A stretch of 35,758 nt of DNA from assembly GCA_016782885.1 (NCBI GenBank), contig JADHXQ010000045.1, positions 1 through 35,758 on the forward strand, written 5' to 3'. The position numbers were made by a program, and so were the translations under genes. A model generated the notes under the pieces. The model was not told where the DNA came from, ran no database searches, and was given only the letters and a program-made list of their open reading frames with translations. The stretch comes from Phycisphaerae bacterium (GTDB lineage: Bacteria; Planctomycetota; Phycisphaerae; SM23-33). Of this stretch, positions 6,877-16,500 are shown in pieces. Every line of letters starts with the position of its first letter. The first letter of the stretch is position 1.

Positions 6877-8616
6877 TTACTGCAGGAACAGGTCGTCAAG
6901 ATCCGGGGCCACGCCGAAGCTGTTCATCGCCGCCGAGTAGCGATAATAGACTTCCAGGCACAGTGCGCCCAGCGCGGTTGTGTATACCCGCCCGGCCCGT
7001 TTTCCCCACCTGGCGTTCTCGTAATCCCAACTGCCTTCGTTGTCTCCGGTCTTGCACTGATTCTCGACCAGGACGTCGCGAACCCTCCGGTTCCACCAGA
7101 CGCGATTTTCACCGCCCATATTGTGCATGGCGTAAGTGGCGTAGTACCAGAGATAAAAGTCCTGGCGTTTCCAGCTCGGGGCCTGCTTTCGCATGAGAGC
7201 GGCGCCCTTGACCAGCAGGTGCGATTTGACGCCCGTACCGCTGAACTGCCTGACAAGCACGCCGGCGGCCGTCAGCGCCGGATGCCCGTCGCTGCCGCTT
7301 TGCTGCTGGGAGAACATATACCCAACCGCTCCGCTCGATTCGCTGGAGGCGCCCTTGTCGGTGACGCTGTCGACGAAGGAAAGCGACCGCGAGTAGAGTG
7401 CATGATCGAACTTGATCCGCGCGAGCTTGGCGGTTTTGAGCGCCTGGATGCACCATGCGGTTACGGACATGTCGCTCTCGCCGCAATTGGGCGTGTATCG
7501 CCAACCGCCGTCGGGATTGACCGCCTTTGCCAGGAAGTCCACCGCAAGCCTCGCGGACAGGCCCACGCGTTCGTCCCTCGCCCGCCCGTACGCCTCGCAC
7601 AAGGCAATCGTGGCGATCGCGTGGTTGTACAGGTTTCCCTTCGATTTCGAGGCGACGAGCCCCGCCTTGTCCTGCATGCGAATGAGGGCCTGCAGACCGC
7701 GAAGGACATTGCGGCGGTACTCGCCTTTTCTGCTGGTATTACCCCCGCCCATCAGCGCCAGCAGCGCCATGCTTGTCACTCCGACGTCGGCGTTTTCGGC
7801 GCCGCCGTATTTCCTGGCGTCCCAGTGCCCGTCGGGCTCCTGGTGCCTGGCCAGCCATGCCAGCGCCCCGTCAACGGAGGCCTTGGCTTTCACGCCGCCG
7901 AAACGCGTCATGGTGCGGAAGAAATCGCCCGTTCCGAACAGCGCCAGATTCGCCGGTCCGAGCTTTCCGATTGCGGGCACAGCGTCCTGGCGACCGAAGG
8001 TTTTGGGAAGGGCTTTGACGTCCCGGCTGGGCTTGGGCGCCCGGTTGATCCAGTGCAGTTCGACCGCCTTGTCGGGCGCGGGTACGGGGTTTTCGTACTT
8101 GAAGATGTCCGCCGGTGTCGAAACGGTTGCGGCGATGGGGTTCAGCGCGAATGCGACGGTTTCGGATTCTTCGGTGATCTCCTCGGGCGCGTCGATGTCC
8201 ACTTCCGTGGAATCGAGGGATATCTCGGGCGTGTCGACCTCGATATTCCGCGTCTGGACGAACTCTTCGGTAATCACCACGTCGGTTTCGGTGACGGTCA
8301 TGCGAATGTCTGGTCGTTCGTCAAATTCGGTCTCGTCGGCGAGTTCCTCGGGCTGTTCGAGAATCAGATCGCGTTTCGGGTCGCTGAGTTCGAATTTTTC
8401 GACAACCGGTTCGTCAACGGAGAACTGGAACTCCTTGAGTTTCGCCTGGGTGTCATCGCCGGGGTAAAGCTTCCAGAACACCGAGATTGCAACCAGCAGC
8501 GCGAAGATGAGCGTGCCGACCAGTACCGCCCGCTTGTTGACGACCTCGACCGTTCGCGGGTGCCAATCAAACATGGGCGTGGCTTTGCTGTTGGTATTGT
8601 CGGAGTTACGTTGCAT
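6877..8616 (-). CDS. Single-TM protein with periplasmic squalene-cyclase-like alpha/alpha toroid; TonB/TolA-like topology
   Basis: A 579-aa protein. Residues 1-28 are cytoplasmic, 29-49 one TM helix (RAVLVGTLIFALLVAISVFW), about 60-155 a very acidic linker rich in Glu, Asp, Thr and Val, and about 245-562 a prenyltransferase/squalene-oxidase-repeat toroid. Toroid repeats show the QW-like cores QEPDGHW, NPDGGWRY and GSWDYEN. The cyclase DxDD motif is not in the toroid, so catalysis is doubtful and a binding role is more likely. The ATG at 8616 follows the exbD stop by 5 nt, with AAGGA as RBS. As the last gene after ExbB and ExbD, with cytoplasmic stub, TM and long linker, it occupies the usual place of TonB or TolA, but the C-terminal domain differs. 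That role is inference. Confidence 0.85.
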   Translation of the reverse strand: MQRNSDNTNSKATPMFDWHPRTVEVVNKRAVLVGTLIFALLVAISVFWKLYPGDDTQAKLKEFQFSVDEPVVEKFELSDPKRDLILEQPEELADETEFDERPDIRMTVTETDVVITEEFVQTRNIEVDTPEISLDSTEVDIDAPEEITEESETVAFALNPIAATVSTPADIFKYENPVPAPDKAVELHWINRAPKPSRDVKALPKTFGRQDAVPAIGKLGPANLALFGTGDFFRTMTRFGGVKAKASVDGALAWLARHQEPDGHWDARKYGGAENADVGVTSMALLALMGGGNTSRKGEYRRNVLRGLQALIRMQDKAGLVASKSKGNLYNHAIATIALCEAYGRARDERVGLSARLAVDFLAKAVNPDGGWRYTPNCGESDMSVTAWCIQALKTAKLARIKFDHALYSRSLSFVDSVTDKGASSESSGAVGYMFSQQQSGSDGHPALTAAGVLVRQFSGTGVKSHLLVKGAALMRKQAPSWKRQDFYLWYYATYAMHNMGGENRVWWNRRVRDVLVENQCKTGDNEGSWDYENARWGKRAGRVYTTALGALCLEVYYRYSAAMNSFGVAPDLDDLFLQ

Positions 8617-8621
8617 CCGGG

Positions 8622-9062
8622 TTATCCTTGGGTGTTGCTTATCTCCACGGTGGCGGAGACTTTCGTTATTCCCGCCTGCGCGCAGCAGCTCATGACGCCC
8701 GCGACGTGTTCCCATTTGACGCGCCGGTCGCCGCGGATCACGACGGAGGTCTGGTCCTTGGATCGCACGCGCGCCCTGCTGAGCCTGATGCGCAGCGACG
8801 ACATTGACATGCGCTCGTTCTCCAGATGGTAATAGGCCTTGCCGCCGGGGAGGTATTTGACCTTTACGACAATCGGCCGCGCCGGGGGCGTCTTGGTCTT
8901 GAGCTGGCGGCTTTGCACGGGCAGGTTAATCGTCAGGTCCTGCTCGAGCTTGATGAACGATGTTGTCACAAGGAAGAAAATGATCAGCAGGAACACGCAG
9001 TCGATCATCGGATCGAGGTTCATGCGAATTGCCTGCTCTTCTTCCACGTCGGTGAAGTTCAT
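8622..9062 (-). CDS. exbD: ExbD/TolR-family biopolymer transport protein
   Basis: A 146-aa protein. An N-terminal cytoplasmic stub is followed by one TM helix containing the essential Asp (MIDCVFLLIIFFLVTTSF, Asp21), then a periplasmic domain with LTINLPVQ, VVIRGDRRVKWEHVAGVMSC and AGITKVSATVEI, typical of ExbD/TolR. With ExbB it forms the proton channel that couples proton-motive force to a TM partner. The ATG overlaps the exbB stop by 4 nt (ATGA), indicating translational coupling. Family assignment is firm. Whether it should be called ExbD or TolR cannot be settled from sequence. Confidence 0.95.
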   Translation of the reverse strand: MNFTDVEEEQAIRMNLDPMIDCVFLLIIFFLVTTSFIKLEQDLTINLPVQSRQLKTKTPPARPIVVKVKYLPGGKAYYHLENERMSMSSLRIRLSRARVRSKDQTSVVIRGDRRVKWEHVAGVMSCCAQAGITKVSATVEISNTQG

Positions 9063-10102
9063 GACAGGTCCTCCTCGCTCGCGTCGCCGTTTTGGGACGG
9101 ATGCATCTTCCTCTTGACTACGGCCAGTTCGTGAACGAAGTCGCCGGCCAGCGTTTCGCAGTAAGAGATCGTCAGGTTGAGCCTCTGGTTGAAGATGAAG
9201 AACGCCAGCAGCGCCGGGGCGGCGACGCTCAGCCCCGCCGCCGTGGTCAGCAGCGCCACTTTGATACCGCCGGCCATTGCCTGTGCTTTGGCGGCCGACG
9301 CGGCGTCTTCGGAGAGGCTGTCGAAGCAGATTATCATTCCGATAACCGTACCGAGCAGTCCCAGCAGCGGGGCGATCGCGGCGATGAAGTTCAGGCCCTT
9401 CAGCGGTACGCGGAGCACGCTTATCTGTCTCTTGGCCTCGGCCTGACAGCGGATCTGAATGTCTTCGGTGGTGGAGGTGTCGAACTTGTTGACCATGGCG
9501 CAGCAGACGCTGGCGAAGAGGCCTTTTTCAGCGGCGGCGAGATCTCCGAACCGTTTGACGTCGCCTTCTTCCAGGGCACGCTCTGAAGCGTCCACGAAAC
9601 GCTGCGGCGCCTGCTTGCCCCGGCGATAGACCCAGGCGGAGTTGAGGGAAATCACGATCAACAGCAGCAGCAGGAACGCGATGGGCCACATGAGAAATCC
9701 GCCGCTGAAGAACCGGTCGAGCAGGGTTTCGCGGCTGTCGATGCTGATCGGTCCCAAGCCGGAAACTCTGCTCCACTTGCGGCTGGGATCTCGCTTTCCG
9801 TTTGTCCGTTCGACCACGAACTCGCCGCCCTTGGTGCCCTTCGAACGGATCTGCGCGACCTTGAAGAACGTACTGTTGCTCTTGTAGATGTCACCGAGTT
9901 CCAGGGTGCTGATGTCATCGTCTGTGACGACAGAAAACTCCTTGTTGTCGCCGGGGGCGGCTTCGGACATTTCGCCCTTCAGGACTTCGTCCTTGTCCTC
10001 GATGAGCGACTCGAAGTCAGGGTCATCCTCCGCGGCGTGAGCGACGGTTGTCAGGAGCCCCCAGACCATTACGACTGCCATTACTTTTATCCATCTGTCC
10101 AT
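9059..10102 (-). CDS. exbB: MotA/TolQ/ExbB-family proton channel with extended periplasmic N-terminus
   Basis: A 347-aa protein, longer than classic ExbB (about 240 aa). A signal peptide (1-23, ending AHA) is followed by about 110 periplasmic residues of unknown fold, then TM1 at about 137-158 (MWPIAFLLLLLIVISLNSAW), a cytoplasmic loop of about 75 residues, TM2 at about 237-260 (NFIAAIAPLLGLLGTVIGMI) and TM3 at about 278-306 (GGIKVALLTTAAGLSVAAPA). The TM2 and TM3 motifs are diagnostic of the MotA/TolQ/ExbB channel. Such extended N-termini occur in ExbB2-type systems. It lies 14 nt after the TPR gene and overlaps exbD by 4 nt, so the operon is tight. Confidence 0.93.
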   Translation of the reverse strand: MDRWIKVMAVVMVWGLLTTVAHAAEDDPDFESLIEDKDEVLKGEMSEAAPGDNKEFSVVTDDDISTLELGDIYKSNSTFFKVAQIRSKGTKGGEFVVERTNGKRDPSRKWSRVSGLGPISIDSRETLLDRFFSGGFLMWPIAFLLLLLIVISLNSAWVYRRGKQAPQRFVDASERALEEGDVKRFGDLAAAEKGLFASVCCAMVNKFDTSTTEDIQIRCQAEAKRQISVLRVPLKGLNFIAAIAPLLGLLGTVIGMIICFDSLSEDAASAAKAQAMAGGIKVALLTTAAGLSVAAPALLAFFIFNQRLNLTISYCETLAGDFVHELAVVKRKMHPSQNGDASEEDLS

Positions 10103-10116
10103 GCGGCGTCTCCAGT

Positions 10117-13100
10117 CTAGTTAGCCAGTTCTTTCATTACATCCGACAGCATCCGCCTGGCATCGTGAAGCACCTTGCGGTCACCGCCGGGGAATTCGCG
10201 AGTTGTTCTGACCAGCAGGTCGCGGGCCTCTTTCCACCGCTTCAGGGCGATACAGCATTTTGCCGCGGCCAGGCAGTGGTTTTGCCTGGGGTACAGGGTA
10301 AGACTCGCGGTGTAGTGTTTCAATGCGGTCTTGTAGTCCGGCGGTCTGCGGGCCATGAAGTGCCCGGCGAGATATGCCTCTGCGCTGCCCTTGACGTCCT
10401 GGTAAGTATCGCTTGAGGCGATGGACTGGAGGCGTTCGACGCCTAGTCGTGAGTTACCCTGGTTCAGTGCAGCCACTGCCGAGCAGAGGTCCATGTGGGG
10501 GCGGTTCGGCGATCGCTTCCACTTCTTGTTGAACGCGTCGTATAGTCGTGTGACTTCGGTCCAGTCCTTTCCTGCCAGCGCGCCCCTGGCGGCGAAGACG
10601 TAGGCTTCTTCCAGTGCGCCAAAATTCCCGTGGTCGCGGATCAGCCCGGCAAGGGCCTTGCTGCTGCGGGCGAAGTCCGCGATGTTGAAATAGCTCCGTC
10701 CGGCCATGTAGAGGGCCTTGTCGCGGACCTTGCTGTCGAAGAGGCGGGGGTCTTCGCTGAACGGGGCGAGTACGCGAGCACAGTGTCCCCAGTCCTTTTT
10801 GTTCCAGTAGTATAGCGCCAACGCGAACCTGACCTTGCTCAGGTCGAGACCCTTGGGGGGTTCGATGCGCACGCCGTCCCAATGCGGGCGGGATCTGGAG
10901 CCCTTGGACTGGCGGATCCACTGTTCTTTGGGCAGGGGGATGATCTTGCCCTCTGCGTCCTTGTCGTTGGGTCCGTATTCGTCCAGAAGTGTCGCGTATG
11001 CATCAACTGCCGACGGATCGCCCATCCTGGCTGCGTGGTGGGCGAGCAAGTGCAGCGCCGAACCGCGGAAACGGTCGTCGCGTGCGCTGTCGATATATGC
11101 CCCGTAGCAACTGATCATCGCGGGGATGTCTCCGGTCGCTATGTATTCCCTGCCCTGGGCGTAGCGGGCGATGCGGAACATCTCGTCGTCTTCATAGTTC
11201 GAGCGCCCCTTGCGCCTGCTGGACGACGAAGAGGGGGAATACAACGTCAGGTAAGCCCCGAAAATATTCGCCGCCCGCTCGTGCTGGCGCAGTTCGCTGT
11301 ACAATTCGCCGGATTTGAGGATGGCGGCTTTTACGTATCGGTCGGTGGGCTCATCTCTGACCCACGGGTGGTACTTGCCCGCGAAGTCGCGGCTGCCGAA
11401 GTCAAACGCCGGATGCACCAGTTGCGTCCAGAGTCCTTCTGCCGCTTTTTCCCTGACTTCGGGCTCCTTGCCCGCCTTTCCCTTGAGCGTGTCGATCAGC
11501 ACCCAGTAGCGGGCTTCGGCGGCGTGTTTGTGCGAGTTTGGGAAGTTCCGGACGATCCACTGGTAGGCTTCGAGCATGTTTTTGGTGTGCCCCTGGAGGT
11601 ACCAGCAGTGTGCGACATGAATCGCAGCCTGGTAGACCTGCTCGACCTGTTCGTCGGTCTGGGCGGGTTTCCACGGAGCGCCTGCCACTTCTCCCCGCGT
11701 GTCCTGTTTTGGTCCGTATGCCTTGATGAATTTTTTGAACGTGGCCGCCGAGGCGGAGTAGTCCTTGCGCATATGCTGCAATTCGCCCACGTAGAACATC
11801 GCGTGCCTCGCGACTTCCGAGAACTGCCCCTTCTCGCCCATTATGCGTTGAGCGGTGTCGATGGCCTGTTTGACCGAGTCGGCGGTATCGACCCGCGTGA
11901 GCATGCTCTTGAGGTATTCCAGGGTCTGCGTGCGGGCTTGCGTGTCTTTGGCGTCGGCCTTGGCACGAGCGCCCGAAAGCTTGAAGAGCTTCTGGTAGGT
12001 CGCGAAAGCCTTGGCCCGGTCGCCGGCCAGATCCGCCACGTGTGCTATGCCTTCGAGGATCGGTATCTTGTACGGAGAGTCGTCGCCTGCGGCGAGAGCC
12101 TTCTCGAACAGGGCGATGGCCTTTGGGGCGTTTTCCTTGTTTTCCCCGGTGGTGTAGCAGGAACCGGCCTGCAGGTAGATGTATGAGGCCAGGTGGGTCC
12201 TCGACAGGACGTCTTTGGAGTACTTCTTCAGCAGCGCCTGGTACTTGCCCGCCAGATCGTCGGCGACGACTTTGCGGTTTTCCTTGAGTTCGCGGTCGAG
12301 GAGAAACACTTCGGCTTCGGCCGCGGCGAGCGTGCCCGGGTTCTGCTCGACTTTCTTTTTGACGTATGCGAGGTCCTCTTCGGTCGTGACGAGGTCCATC
12401 GGGTTCTTGTCGAGTGCGGTCTGGCAGGCGAGTATCCGCGGGAGGATATTGAGCTTGGTATCGAGCTTTCGAAGGAACAGATAGTATTCCAGCGCCGCGG
12501 CCCACTGTTTCTTCGTGTAATTGTACTCCGCCAGATGGAAGTAGCATTGTTCGAGGATCTGCCCCTGCCGCTCGCCGGATATGCTCTTGGCGAGGGAGGC
12601 GGCCTGCTTGTAATGCTTCATCGCCTCGTCGGGCTTGCTGAGGTTGGTGTAGAGTATTCCCGCTGACTCGAAGAGCGCTTCGGCTGCAAGACCGGACTGG
12701 CGGTTCTCGATTCGCGCTGCCACCGTGTCCATCGCGGCGACCGCCTTGTCGTATTGCTTGCGGTCGCGATGGCAGAGTCCGACGATATATCCGACCGCCA
12801 GGGCCTCGCGCGATCTGGGAAACAGCGTCTTGAGTTGCTCGCAGGCTCCGATAGCCTTGGAGTACTGGCGTTTCTTGCGGAACAGGTTGGCCACCTGGAA
12901 CATCATTGCCCGTGCCTGTTTGTTTTGCGGGAAGCGTGACGCCAGGTCCTCCACGGCGTCGACGGCGAGGTCCAGGTCTTCGACGCGGAGCCACAACACG
13001 CATAGTTTGTAAGCGGCCTGCTCGGCGTAGCGGGAGTTCTTGCGGCGTTTGAGGATGTTGAACTTTGCGGCCGCGTCTTCGTACTTTTTCAGAATCGCAT

Positions 13101-13557
13101 AGTAGCTGGCGCACAGGTTGAGCACTTCGTCTTCGTGCAGGCCCGCTCCCTCGGAGAGCATCTTCTCGAAGACCGCGACGGACTTGTCGTACGTCTTGAG
13201 AGATGCATAGTGCTTGCCGAGCATGTAGAAGGCGTCCTGGCGATGGCGGAAGCGTTTGTTCTTTGAATCGATAATGGCCTGAAGGCATTTGGGCACTTCG
13301 TCGACGAGGCCCAGAGAGTCCAGACATTGGGCCAGTCCGTATTGCGCGTCGAGGGCCTGGGAATGATCGCCATGGGCCTTGAGAAACCTGGTGTACAGCT
13401 CGGCCGCCCTGGATATTTTCTCCTGCTTCTGAAGCGTCTGGGCCTGTCGCAGGATGTCTTCCGGTCCGTCTGCAGCATGGACTGGAGCTGGTGTCAGGGC
13501 GGTCAGGACCCCGGTCGCAGCCAGGTACAACGCAAGATGTTTGAGGCGCCCTGTCAC
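10117..13557 (-). CDS. Giant exported TPR protein of the ExbBD operon (second)
   Basis: A 1146-aa protein. The start is GTG at 13557, chosen because TAAAGGA lies just upstream, the previous gene stops 14 nt earlier, and a clean signal peptide begins there (LKHLALYLAATGVLTALTPA, cut after VHA, about residue 28). A longer upstream frame would overlap the previous gene by 145 nt. The rest is almost wholly helical repeats in TPR style: AAELYTRFLKAHGDHSQALD, AIGACEQLKTLFPRSREAL, AFATYQKLFKLSG, ALKHYTASLTLYPRQNHCL. It is probably a periplasmic scaffold or lipoprotein-free solenoid binding a partner of the ExbB-ExbD complex. No catalytic motif is seen. A short low-complexity patch (SPSSSSSRRKGRS) lies near the middle. 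Confidence 0.9.
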   Translation of the reverse strand: MTGRLKHLALYLAATGVLTALTPAPVHAADGPEDILRQAQTLQKQEKISRAAELYTRFLKAHGDHSQALDAQYGLAQCLDSLGLVDEVPKCLQAIIDSKNKRFRHRQDAFYMLGKHYASLKTYDKSVAVFEKMLSEGAGLHEDEVLNLCASYYAILKKYEDAAAKFNILKRRKNSRYAEQAAYKLCVLWLRVEDLDLAVDAVEDLASRFPQNKQARAMMFQVANLFRKKRQYSKAIGACEQLKTLFPRSREALAVGYIVGLCHRDRKQYDKAVAAMDTVAARIENRQSGLAAEALFESAGILYTNLSKPDEAMKHYKQAASLAKSISGERQGQILEQCYFHLAEYNYTKKQWAAALEYYLFLRKLDTKLNILPRILACQTALDKNPMDLVTTEEDLAYVKKKVEQNPGTLAAAEAEVFLLDRELKENRKVVADDLAGKYQALLKKYSKDVLSRTHLASYIYLQAGSCYTTGENKENAPKAIALFEKALAAGDDSPYKIPILEGIAHVADLAGDRAKAFATYQKLFKLSGARAKADAKDTQARTQTLEYLKSMLTRVDTADSVKQAIDTAQRIMGEKGQFSEVARHAMFYVGELQHMRKDYSASAATFKKFIKAYGPKQDTRGEVAGAPWKPAQTDEQVEQVYQAAIHVAHCWYLQGHTKNMLEAYQWIVRNFPNSHKHAAEARYWVLIDTLKGKAGKEPEVREKAAEGLWTQLVHPAFDFGSRDFAGKYHPWVRDEPTDRYVKAAILKSGELYSELRQHERAANIFGAYLTLYSPSSSSSRRKGRSNYEDDEMFRIARYAQGREYIATGDIPAMISCYGAYIDSARDDRFRGSALHLLAHHAARMGDPSAVDAYATLLDEYGPNDKDAEGKIIPLPKEQWIRQSKGSRSRPHWDGVRIEPPKGLDLSKVRFALALYYWNKKDWGHCARVLAPFSEDPRLFDSKVRDKALYMAGRSYFNIADFARSSKALAGLIRDHGNFGALEEAYVFAARGALAGKDWTEVTRLYDAFNKKWKRSPNRPHMDLCSAVAALNQGNSRLGVERLQSIASSDTYQDVKGSAEAYLAGHFMARRPPDYKTALKHYTASLTLYPRQNHCLAAAKCCIALKRWKEARDLLVRTTREFPGGDRKVLHDARRMLSDVMKELAN

Positions 13558-13571
13558 AATAGGGTGTTCCT

Positions 13572-16500
13572 TTACGGTTTTTTCGGCGCGGTGGCCGGTT
13601 GGGTCTCGCTGCGTTTGGCCCGTGCGCGGGCGGCATACGGTGAATCGGGGAAGCGTTTGAGTATCTGATCGAACCGCATTGAGGCTTTTTTGGTATTGCC
13701 CAGCGATTGCTGGCATTGGGCCAGGGTGTACAGCGCGCGGACCTGCCCTTCGGTGGACTTCGTCGATATCAGCATGTACTGGAAGGCGTCAACGGCCTCC
13801 TTCATGCGGCCTGAGCGAACGTGGATCATGCCCGCGCGGTAAAGCGCCTCTGCCGCCAGCCAATCGTCGGGGGAGTTGCCCGCGGCCTGGAATCTCTCCA
13901 ACGCCAATGCGGTGCGTTTTTTCCGCTCGTCGAACAGACCGACAACATAGTAAACCCACGTTGCCCTGGCCAGGATATCCGCTGGCAGGCGCCCGCGCTG
14001 CTCGTCAGTCAGTTCGGTGTACCACCGCATGAGTTTCGCCGCATCCGCCGGAAGCTTGGATACCGCGCCCTGACTGTCGACGACCTGAACGAGATACCAC
14101 ACCATGAGCCTGTCGATGAACGCTCGCAGCGGTTCAGATTCGGTCTTGAGCAGTGAGCGGTACTGGTTCAGCGCTTCGGCGGAATCTCCGCTCTGGAGGC
14201 ACGCGCGGGCGTATCCGTCGCGGATTTTGGTCCGCTGGAGGGGGTCCTTCGCGGCGGCCAGTGACTTGCGGAAGTAACTCTTGGCACGCTCGTAGTCGCA
14301 CAGTTCAAAGTATATCCAGGCGATCTCGAAGTCGATCTGATAGGCCTCGATATCGCCGGCGAGTTCCTTCCTGAGCAGTTCCATCGTCGCCAGGACGGTG
14401 CGATAGTCCTTCATGCCCTTGCAGATTTCGAGCTTGAGTTTGAAGGCGTCGCGGCGGCGCGAGGAGGCGGGGAATCGTCTCAGGAGGAGATTGCAGCCGT
14501 TGAGGGCCTGCTCGAGCATACCGTCATCATTGCACGCCGACGCCATGCGGTAGTAGGCCTTTTGGGCGATCTTCGGATTGATGTTTTCAACGCGGAAACT
14601 CAGGCCCAACTCGCCAAGAATCTCGTACAGCACGTCGATGACTCGGGCCTTGTCAATCGATCTGTCCGTGATGGACGCATCGCTGTCCGGCTGGTCGAGG
14701 TCCAGGCGGACATCCACGTTCGATCGGAGGCGGATGAACTCGGGGAGGTGCTCACCAAGCGTGGCGTCCTTGAACGTCGCCGACGTCGATTCCTCGAGGG
14801 CGAACAGCGTGTCGTACGAGCAGATCGCCCGCAGTTGCTCCTTCGTTGGCGGTTTTTCCCCGTCGGGGACCTTGTATATCACGAGTTGTTCAGCGGCTGC
14901 CCGATTGTACCAGTAGCACGCTTCCCGCAGGCGCTTGTCATTTTCGAATACCCATCCCACCCAGAAACACGCCTCGTGGTAGTGTTTGTTATCCGGATCG
15001 TCAAAGAGTTTGAGATACTCCTTCAGGACGATCTTCATTCGCTCGAAGTCTTTCTGGCGGTAGAAGTCCATCGCCAGGAGAAACAGCGATTGTTCACCGT
15101 GCTTGCTGCGGGGATCTACCCGGCGGATGTCGTTGTAGCAGTCCTTGGCCTGGGCGAATATCTCAGCCGCCTGGTTTCGCGGGACGATTCTGAATTGCAT
15201 ATCGAGCGTTCCGAGCAGACTTGCCAGCGTCTGACCGCAGGAAAGTGATTTGTGCGTTTCCGTGCCGGGCACCTGGGCAAATTCGGACGCCAGGATGGTG
15301 TCCTTGTCGACACCGTCGGCCCAGAGCACCTTCGTGCCCGTCAGCGACTCTATCCGCTTGATGATGTTGAACATCATCGCCGCGGAGCCCCCGTGGGCGC
15401 CGATCCACGAGCCGTAGCTCTTGGCAAGCGGATCGTGTCTCAACCATTCGTATCGCTTGTCGTATATCTCGATAGCAGGTTCGATCGGATCATCTCCGGT
15501 CCGTTCCAGCGGCTTCTTATCGGTCAGACCGATATCCTCCGCCATGCGATGGGTCGCGGGATCGAGAATCTGTTCGAGGAACTCGCTCACCGTGCCCGAT
15601 GGCCCTTCAAACTTGAGTTTCTTGTGCCCCAGGTAATAACCGACCGAGTCCTTTCTGAATTCCCTCCGCCCGTCCCAGACAAACCGGATGCCCGAGGCCT
15701 TGGCGACGATTTCCAGCGCCGCGGCGGCGGTGATCTCTTTGGCGCCTTTGGGCCAGGCCACCTTGATCTTCCTCCTGAAGGGACGGTAGGTTTTCAGCAG
15801 CCCGCCCACTTTGAAAACCTCTCGCGGACAGATGTAGATTCCGTATTTCCTCTCGCTGGTGTTGTCCATCGCCTTGGCGCCCGAGCGGCTGAAGAGTCTG
15901 CCCGCGGCCAGAAGGGCCTCGAGCAGGTCGCTCCTTGCCAGTTGCGATGCGCCGCGATCGGCGATGCCCTTGTATTCGGCGGCGGCATCGAGCAGGCGTC
16001 CCTGGCGGGTGTACCAGTCGGCAAGGTCCATCGCCAACTGCTGGAATCGCGGATCGGCGCCGTATTCGTCGGCAAGTTCGGCGAACCTGGCGCGCCCGGT
16101 CTTGCGGAGGTCTTCGGTGTCTGACTTCAGCATAGCCGCCAGGAGCCCCAGTTCGATACCCTTGATCATCTCGATGTTTTTCGCGTCGACCATTTTGCGG
16201 GCGGTCTGGAAGTCGTCAACGGCCTGGTCCATCTTCGCCGATCGGAGGTAAGTTGGCATGCCCTTGCCGCCGGGCGCCTTACCGGCAGAAGCGCTGACGA
16301 CGTGGCAGCGACCGCGGAGGTACAACGCCTCGGTTCGCACCGCCTGCCAGACCTTCGGGTCGAAATCCTTGCCCCCGTAGACTTTTGCGTCCAGGAGTTT
16401 GTCGCACGCCGAGGCGCATGCCGCATAGTTAGGCGGTTTGACGAAGCCCTTGGTTTTCTTGTTTGAGATCGCCTTGTGGTGCAGGCGGGCGATGCTCAGC

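Noticed and set aside
6877-6912. DLDD near the C-terminus of the toroid protein as a cyclase DxDD motif
   Set aside because: It lies after the toroid, in the last eight residues, and cannot be in the active-site cavity.
7123-8832. 569-codon open frame on the plus strand opposite the toroid and ExbD genes
   Set aside because: It is antisense to well-supported genes and shows no motif; an effect of codon bias.
11402-13636. 744-codon second minus-strand frame inside the TPR gene
   Set aside because: It is Arg/Pro/Gly-rich out-of-frame translation of a gene whose proper frame has clear TPR repeats.
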